Shown here one piece after another: positions 59,553-64,000 of a stretch of DNA of 64,000 nt. Under the pieces are notes generated by a model. That model saw nothing but the letters and a program-made list of their open reading frames with translations, was not told where the DNA came from and ran no database searches. A program made the position numbers and the translations under genes. The first letter of the stretch is position 1. Every line of letters starts with the position of its first letter. Source of the stretch: Xenophilus sp. E41 (GTDB lineage: Bacteria; Pseudomonadota; Gammaproteobacteria; Burkholderiales; Burkholderiaceae_C); NCBI RefSeq assembly GCF_003671765.1, contig NZ_QPIB01000003.1, forward strand, positions 125,983 to 189,982. The letters run 5' to 3'.

Positions 59553-60070
59553 TCATGCGCCCCGGCCAGGAGCAGCTGCTGCTGCCCGTCAGCCCCGTCT
59601 TCATGTGGTGCAGCCTGCTGGCCGCGCTGATGGTCAACCTGCTGCCCCTGGGCCGCCTGGCCTGGACGCCCGATCTGCTCGCCCTGGTGATCGTGTTCTG
59701 GGGCGTGCACCAGCCGGCGCGCATCGGCATGGGCGCGGCCTTCGCCTTCGGCCTGGTGATGGACGTGCACCAGTCGGCGCTGCTGGGCCAGCATGCGCTG
59801 AGCTACGCCACCCTGAGCTTCTTCGCCGTCACCATCCACCGGCGGCTGCTGTGGTACCCGGTGGTGTCGCAGGCGCTGCAGCTGGTGCCGCTGTTCGCCG
59901 TCTCGCACCTCATCGAGCTGGCGATCCGCATGATCGGCGGCGGCGTGTTCCCGGGCTGGACGATGCTGGTGGCGCCGGCCATCGAGGCCGCCCTGTGGCC
60001 GCTGGTCACGGTGCTGCTGCTGGCGCCGCAGCGCCGCACCCCGGAGCCGGACGAGAACCGCCCCTTGTGA
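59549..60070 (+). CDS. mreD: Rod-shape-determining protein MreD
   Basis: A 173-residue integral membrane protein with five or so helices: MWCSLLAALMVNLLPL, LLALVIVFWGV, MGAAFAFGLVMDVHQSALLGQHAL, YATLSFFAVTIHRRLLWYPVVSQALQLVPLFAVSHLIEL and a C-terminal helix. The motif GLVMDV..ALLGQHAL is characteristic of MreD. It is part of the elongasome with MreC and PBP2. ATG 59549 overlaps the mreC stop (ATGA). A repeat copy lies between it and mrdA. Confidence 0.94.
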   Translation: MIMRPGQEQLLLPVSPVFMWCSLLAALMVNLLPLGRLAWTPDLLALVIVFWGVHQPARIGMGAAFAFGLVMDVHQSALLGQHALSYATLSFFAVTIHRRLLWYPVVSQALQLVPLFAVSHLIELAIRMIGGGVFPGWTMLVAPAIEAALWPLVTVLLLAPQRRTPEPDENRPL

Positions 60071-60119
60071 GGCGTGGCCCCCGCGTTCACGTCCTCGGCC
60101 GCCCGTTCCAATGAATACT

Positions 60120-60181
60120 ATTGATTTCATAGCGCGTTGCGCTGGCGGGACGCGCGCTGCGGGCCGATTTGCCTTGAAACT
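60120..60181 (+). repeat. Comamonadaceae-type intergenic repeat, copy 5
   Basis: ATTGATTTCATAGCGCG, a GC-rich middle with GCGCTGGCGGGACGCGCGCT, then GGGCCGATTTGCCTTGAAAC. It falls in the 149-bp gap between mreD and mrdA, transcribed through by the operon, so it may form an mRNA hairpin there. Confidence 0.8.
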
Positions 60182-60219
60182 GCGGCGCGCCTAAGCTGCG
60201 CCACGCCTGCCTTCCTGCC

Positions 60220-62190
60220 ATGACCGAAATCCGCAACGTCGCCGCCGAGATCGTGCGTTTCAAGCGCCGCGTGCTGGTGATCGCGCTGGTGGTGCTGGGC
60301 GCTTTCGGGCTGCTGGGCACGCGCCTGTTCTACCTGCAGGTCACCCGCCACGAGGACCTGGCCGAGCAGGCCGAGAGCAACCGCACGGCCGTGGTGCCGG
60401 TGGTGCCCAACCGGGGCCTCATCCTCGACCGCAACGGCATCACGCTGGCCTCCAACTACTCGGCCTACACGCTGGAGATCACGCCCTCCAAGGCCGGCGA
60501 CGTGGAGGACACCATCGACCAGCTGTCGCAGCTGGTCGACATCCAGCCGCGCGACCGCCGCCGCTTCAAGCGCCTGCGCGAGGACTCGCGCAGCTTCGAC
60601 TCGGTGCCCATCCGCACGCGCCTCACCGACGAGGAAGTCGCCCGCTTCGCTGCCCAGCGCTACCGCTTCCCCGGCGTGGAGATCAAGGCACGGCTCTTCC
60701 GCAACTATCCCTACGGCGAGCTGGGCAGCCACGTGCTGGGCTACATCGGCCGCATCAACCAGCGCGAGAAGGCCGCGATGGAGGACTGGGACGAGGAGGA
60801 CCAGGCCAACTACAAGGGCACCGACTACATCGGCAAGCTGGGCGTCGAACAGAGCTACGAGAAGGTGCTGCACGGCCAGACCGGCGTCGAGCAGATGGAG
60901 ACCTCCGCCGGCGGCCGCGCAGTGCGCAAGCTGGGCAGCCACCCGGCGACGCCGGGCAACACCGTGATGCTGACCCTGGACATCAAGCTGCAGAAGCTGA
61001 TCGAGGACATGTTCGGCGAGCGCCGCGGCGCCATGGTGGCCATCGACCCCAAGACCGGCGAGGTGCTGGCCTTCGTCTCCAAGCCCACCTTCGACCCCAA
61101 CCTCTTCGTCGAGGGCATCGATTCCGAGAGCTGGGCCGCGCTCAACGAGTCGATCGACAAGCCCCTGCTCAACCGCGCGCTGCGCGGCACCTACCCGCCC
61201 GGCTCGACCTACAAGCCCTTCATGGCCATGGCCGCGCTGCAGCTGGGCAAGCGCTCGCCCAGCGCGATCGTGAACGACCCGGGCTTCTACACCTACGGCG
61301 GCCACACCTTCCGCAGCCACGAGGGCGGCCTGGGCGCGCTGGACATGCACCGGGCCATCCAGTATTCGAGCAACACGTACTTCTATTCGCTCGCGGTCGA
61401 GATGGGCGTGGACACCATCCACGACTTCATGAAGCCCATCGGCTTCGGCCAGCTCACCGGCATCGACCTCGGCGGCGAGGTGCGCGGCACGCTGCCCAGC
61501 ACCGAATGGAAGCGCAACACCTACAAGCGCGCCGAGATGAAGCGCTGGTACTCCGGCGAGACGGTGTCGCTGGGCATCGGCCAGGGCTACAACAACTTCA
61601 CCATGCTGCAGCTGGCGGTGGCCGAGGCCACGCTGGCCAACGGCGGCCTCAAGCACCGGCCGCATCTGGTGCGCGCCATCAAGGACACGGTGAGCGGCAA
61701 GGTCGAGCTGGTGCCGCAGCCGCCGGCCGACGACCTGGGCTGGCTGCCGAAGAACGTCGACATCGTGCGCAATGCGCTGGTGGCGGTGAACAAGGGCGGC
61801 ACGGGCACGCGCGTGTTCGCCGGTTCGGGCTACACCTCGGCCGGCAAGACCGGCACGGCCCAGGCGGTGTCGCTCGGCCAGGGCGTGAAGTACAACGCCA
61901 AGGCGCTGGAGGAACACCAGCGCGACCACTCGCTGTTCGCCGCCTTCGCGCCGGCCGAGGACCCGAAGATCGCCATCGCCGTGATCGTGGAAAACGCCGG
62001 CTTCGGCGCCGCGGCCGCCGCCCCGATGGTGCGCCGCGCCTTCGACTACTGGCTGATGGACCAGTACCCCAACGAGCAGGACATGGCCGCGGTGCGCCAG
62101 GGCAAGGCCGCGGCCCCCATCGGCAAGCCGCTGGTGGCCAGCGAGATGCCGTGGCCGCCGACCGGGCTGTCGCCCAGCACCGCGCCCTGA
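60220..62190 (+). CDS. mrdA: Penicillin-binding protein 2, peptidoglycan transpeptidase
   Basis: A 656-residue membrane-anchored D,D-transpeptidase for cell elongation. One N-terminal helix (RVLVIALVVLGAFGLLGTRLFYL, about 17-39) is followed by the dimerisation domain (VPNRGLILDRNGITLASNYSAY, QRYRFPGVEIKARLFRNYPYGELGSHVLGYIGRI). The transpeptidase motifs are the nucleophile S329-x-x-K332 in PPGSTYKPF, SSN at 383-385 in QYSSNTYFY and KTG at 543-545 in SAGKTGTAQ. It completes mreBCD-mrdA; rodA is not seen before the convergent adhesin gene. Confidence 0.96.
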   Translation: MTEIRNVAAEIVRFKRRVLVIALVVLGAFGLLGTRLFYLQVTRHEDLAEQAESNRTAVVPVVPNRGLILDRNGITLASNYSAYTLEITPSKAGDVEDTIDQLSQLVDIQPRDRRRFKRLREDSRSFDSVPIRTRLTDEEVARFAAQRYRFPGVEIKARLFRNYPYGELGSHVLGYIGRINQREKAAMEDWDEEDQANYKGTDYIGKLGVEQSYEKVLHGQTGVEQMETSAGGRAVRKLGSHPATPGNTVMLTLDIKLQKLIEDMFGERRGAMVAIDPKTGEVLAFVSKPTFDPNLFVEGIDSESWAALNESIDKPLLNRALRGTYPPGSTYKPFMAMAALQLGKRSPSAIVNDPGFYTYGGHTFRSHEGGLGALDMHRAIQYSSNTYFYSLAVEMGVDTIHDFMKPIGFGQLTGIDLGGEVRGTLPSTEWKRNTYKRAEMKRWYSGETVSLGIGQGYNNFTMLQLAVAEATLANGGLKHRPHLVRAIKDTVSGKVELVPQPPADDLGWLPKNVDIVRNALVAVNKGGTGTRVFAGSGYTSAGKTGTAQAVSLGQGVKYNAKALEEHQRDHSLFAAFAPAEDPKIAIAVIVENAGFGAAAAAPMVRRAFDYWLMDQYPNEQDMAAVRQGKAAAPIGKPLVASEMPWPPTGLSPSTAP

Positions 62191-62230
62191 ACTACGCAGC
62201 GCGGGCGCTCATGCACGCCTGCGCTGCGCC

Positions 62231-64000
62231 TCACCACTGGTAAGCCGCCTGCACCCGGGCGCCGACCTGGCTGCCGCTGCCGGTGGCCACCGACAGCCCG
62301 CCGCCGACCTGCCAGTTCGTGTCGAGCTGGTACGCGAAGCCCAGCCCCAGCGCGTTCTGGCCGGCATAGCTGGCCATGGCCGCGCCGATCCAGCGCCGCC
62401 CGGCCTGCAGCCCCGGCACCGACGGCATCGCCATCGCCTGGGCCACGCCACGCGCCGCGAGGTCGCGCACGCCCTGCAGATCGGTGCTGAACTGGCTGGT
62501 CAGCCGGGCCGCCAGCTGGGCGCCCGCCGTGTCGAGCTGTGCACGGTTGACCGCATCGGTGGGCGCCGTGCCCGGCGCCACGTTGGTGATCTGCCGCGGC
62601 GCGTCGGCGCTGCCGACGCTCACGCTCGCCGGGCGGTCCGCGATGGACCCCTGCCCGAGCGCCACCGAGTTGGGCGCCAGGGCCTGGGCATTGGCGCCCA
62701 GGGCCACGGCATTGCTGCCGCTGGCCAGCGAGCCGGCGCCGATGGCGACGGTGGGGTCGCCCAGTGCGCGGGCCCCGTCGCCGATGGCCAGGGAGCCGGC
62801 GTGCAAGGCCTGCGCCTGCCGCCCGAAGGCCTGCGCCCCATCGCCCTGCGCCGACGCGCCGATGCCCACGGCGGTCGCCCCTTCGCCATTGGCCGTCGCC
62901 GCCGCCCGCCCCGCGACCGAACAGCGCAGGGCGCCGCCGTCGACCGTGCAGACGCCCAGCTGGCCGTTGACGATGGCCTGCAGCTGTACCGAGTGCGCCT
63001 GCAATTGAACGGACTGCGCCTGGATCTGCGAGCCCTGCGTGTTCAATTGCTGGGTCATGTCGATCACCTGCGCGCCCTGGTTCGTCGCCAGGCTCAGCGC
63101 CTGCTCGGCGGTGCTGCGCACGCCGTACAGCTGCGCACCGTTGACGGCATCGGTCGAGGTGGCGCTCAGTTCGCCCGCCGTGACGCCACTGATGCGCCCC
63201 GCGTTCGCAATGCCGGCGCCGCGGTTGTCGATGCCGCCCTGCGTGACCAGCCGTCCGCCGACGAACGCGGTGCCGGCGACGCCCAGGCTTGCGGCGCTCA
63301 CCTGGCCACTGGCCTCGATGTTGGCCACGTTGGTGAGCGTGCGGGGACTGCCGCTGCTGCCCAGGGACACGACGTTGCTGCGGCCGTCGTCGCTGCTCCC
63401 GGCGCCGAGTGCCACGGAGCCGGCGCCGGTGGTCGAGCTTCCCGTGCCGAACGCCATCGACTGCGAGCCTCCCGCGAACGCGCCCCAGCCGATGGCGATC
63501 GACTGCGCTCCATATGCCTGGCTCGAGCGGCCCAGCGCCACCCCGTTCTCGCCGAACGCATAGGCGGCGTAGCCGGCGGCCAGCCCGCCTATGCCCACTG
63601 CGCGCGCCGACGAGCCCAGGGCCGTGGTGTCGTAGGCTCGAGCATCGCTGTCGGCGCCGAGGGCCGTGCTGCGCTCTTCGCGCGCCTGGCTGCGCGTGCC
63701 CAGGGCCGTGGCGAACTGTCCCGCGGCGCTGGCGTCGGCGCCAATCGCCACCGCACGTTCACCGTCGGCCGCGCTGCGCGTGCCCGAGGCTGTGGCGAAC
63801 TGCCCGGTGGCGCTCGCGTCGGCGCCGCTCGCCACCGCGCGTTCGCCCTCGGCCACGCTGCGGTAGCCGATGGCGATGGAGGCGTTGCCGCTCGCATTGG
63901 CGACGTTGCCGGCCGCCAGCGACGAGCCCGCGCTGGCCTGCGTGTTGGACCCGATCGCCGTGGCGGAGCCGCCGGAGGCCCTGGCGCTGCGACCGAGGGC
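62231..64000 (-). CDS. Trimeric autotransporter adhesin (YadA-like), C-terminal 589 residues, partial
   Basis: The frame is open to the right edge of the window, so the N terminus, with its signal peptide, is missing. The visible part begins with many 14-residue YadA-head repeats (AIGSNTQASAGS, VALGRSSQAYGAQSIAIGWGAFAGG), then a neck (LTNVANIEASGQVSAAS, TSTDAVNGAQLYGV) and a coiled stalk with QAQSVQLQAHSVQLQ heptad-like text. After a CTVDGGALRCS two-Cys loop a second head block follows (AVGIGASAQGDGAQAFG), then a neck PTDAVNRAQLD. The final 70 residues (LQAGRRWIGAAMASYAGQNALGLGFAYQL, ending AYQW) are the YadA membrane anchor that forms the outer-membrane barrel. It is a surface adhesin. It converges with mrdA. 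Confidence 0.9.
   Translation of the reverse strand, partial: ALGRSARASGGSATAIGSNTQASAGSSLAAGNVANASGNASIAIGYRSVAEGERAVASGADASATGQFATASGTRSAADGERAVAIGADASAAGQFATALGTRSQAREERSTALGADSDARAYDTTALGSSARAVGIGGLAAGYAAYAFGENGVALGRSSQAYGAQSIAIGWGAFAGGSQSMAFGTGSSTTGAGSVALGAGSSDDGRSNVVSLGSSGSPRTLTNVANIEASGQVSAASLGVAGTAFVGGRLVTQGGIDNRGAGIANAGRISGVTAGELSATSTDAVNGAQLYGVRSTAEQALSLATNQGAQVIDMTQQLNTQGSQIQAQSVQLQAHSVQLQAIVNGQLGVCTVDGGALRCSVAGRAAATANGEGATAVGIGASAQGDGAQAFGRQAQALHAGSLAIGDGARALGDPTVAIGAGSLASGSNAVALGANAQALAPNSVALGQGSIADRPASVSVGSADAPRQITNVAPGTAPTDAVNRAQLDTAGAQLAARLTSQFSTDLQGVRDLAARGVAQAMAMPSVPGLQAGRRWIGAAMASYAGQNALGLGFAYQLDTNWQVGGGLSVATGSGSQVGARVQAAYQW

Overview
The window looks like chromosome from a Burkholderiales bacterium, most likely Comamonadaceae close to Variovorax. 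I infer this from the very high GC, three Bug-type tricarboxylate-transporter receptors, the gatCAB block divergent from mreBCD-mrdA, a DUF4124 protein beside pyrE, and short Comamonadaceae-style intergenic repeats. I found no tRNA, rRNA or CRISPR array.

Layout. 1-129: 3' end of map. 130-6245: an accessory block with visibly lower GC, holding a nuclease/helicase-like DUF2075 gene and, divergently, a translationally coupled module of zinc-finger protein, serine recombinase, ParB-like and RepB-like proteins. 6.3-11.8 kb: a patchwork in which three copies of the 3' end of one ABC-permease gene separate two cargo modules, a PAAR-M35 peptidase type VI effector with a candidate immunity lipoprotein, and a LysR/TauD/Bug set. 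11.8-25.5 kb: an organosulfur locus with a CysB-like regulator, SsuABC-type transporter parts, three binding proteins, a cytochrome c membrane protein, an SsuD-like monooxygenase, an acyl-CoA dehydrogenase-like flavoprotein, a thiol dioxygenase and a truncated rhodanese. 25.5-31.1 kb: a metallo-beta-lactamase-fold hydrolase, then an IclR-linked aromatic ring-cleavage set (flavin hydroxylase, VOC dioxygenase, FAH hydrolase) and a divergent Bug receptor.

31.2-45.9 kb is the most interesting part: two adjacent operons for condensed-urea nitrogen. The first encodes AtzF, an ABC transporter, AtzG, AtzE and AtzH. The second encodes a BMP-type ABC transporter, formamidase, biuret hydrolase, a second triuret-hydrolase-like enzyme and a GntR regulator. 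Together they could take triuret, carboxybiuret or biuret through allophanate to ammonia without a cyanuric acid hydrolase. Both operons begin with a sigma-54-like promoter followed, at an identical 7-nt distance, by the same palindrome CTTGTATCCAAG, presumably the GntR operator.

45.9-51.3 kb: a Bug receptor, a flavin monooxygenase, two LysR regulators and a quinone-reductase-like enzyme. 51.4-62.2 kb: core genes xth, pyrE, gatB, gatA, gatC, mreB, mreC, mreD and mrdA. 62.2-64.0 kb: the C-terminal part of a trimeric autotransporter adhesin that runs off the right edge.

All assignments come from reading motifs and remembered family sequences. No database search was run.
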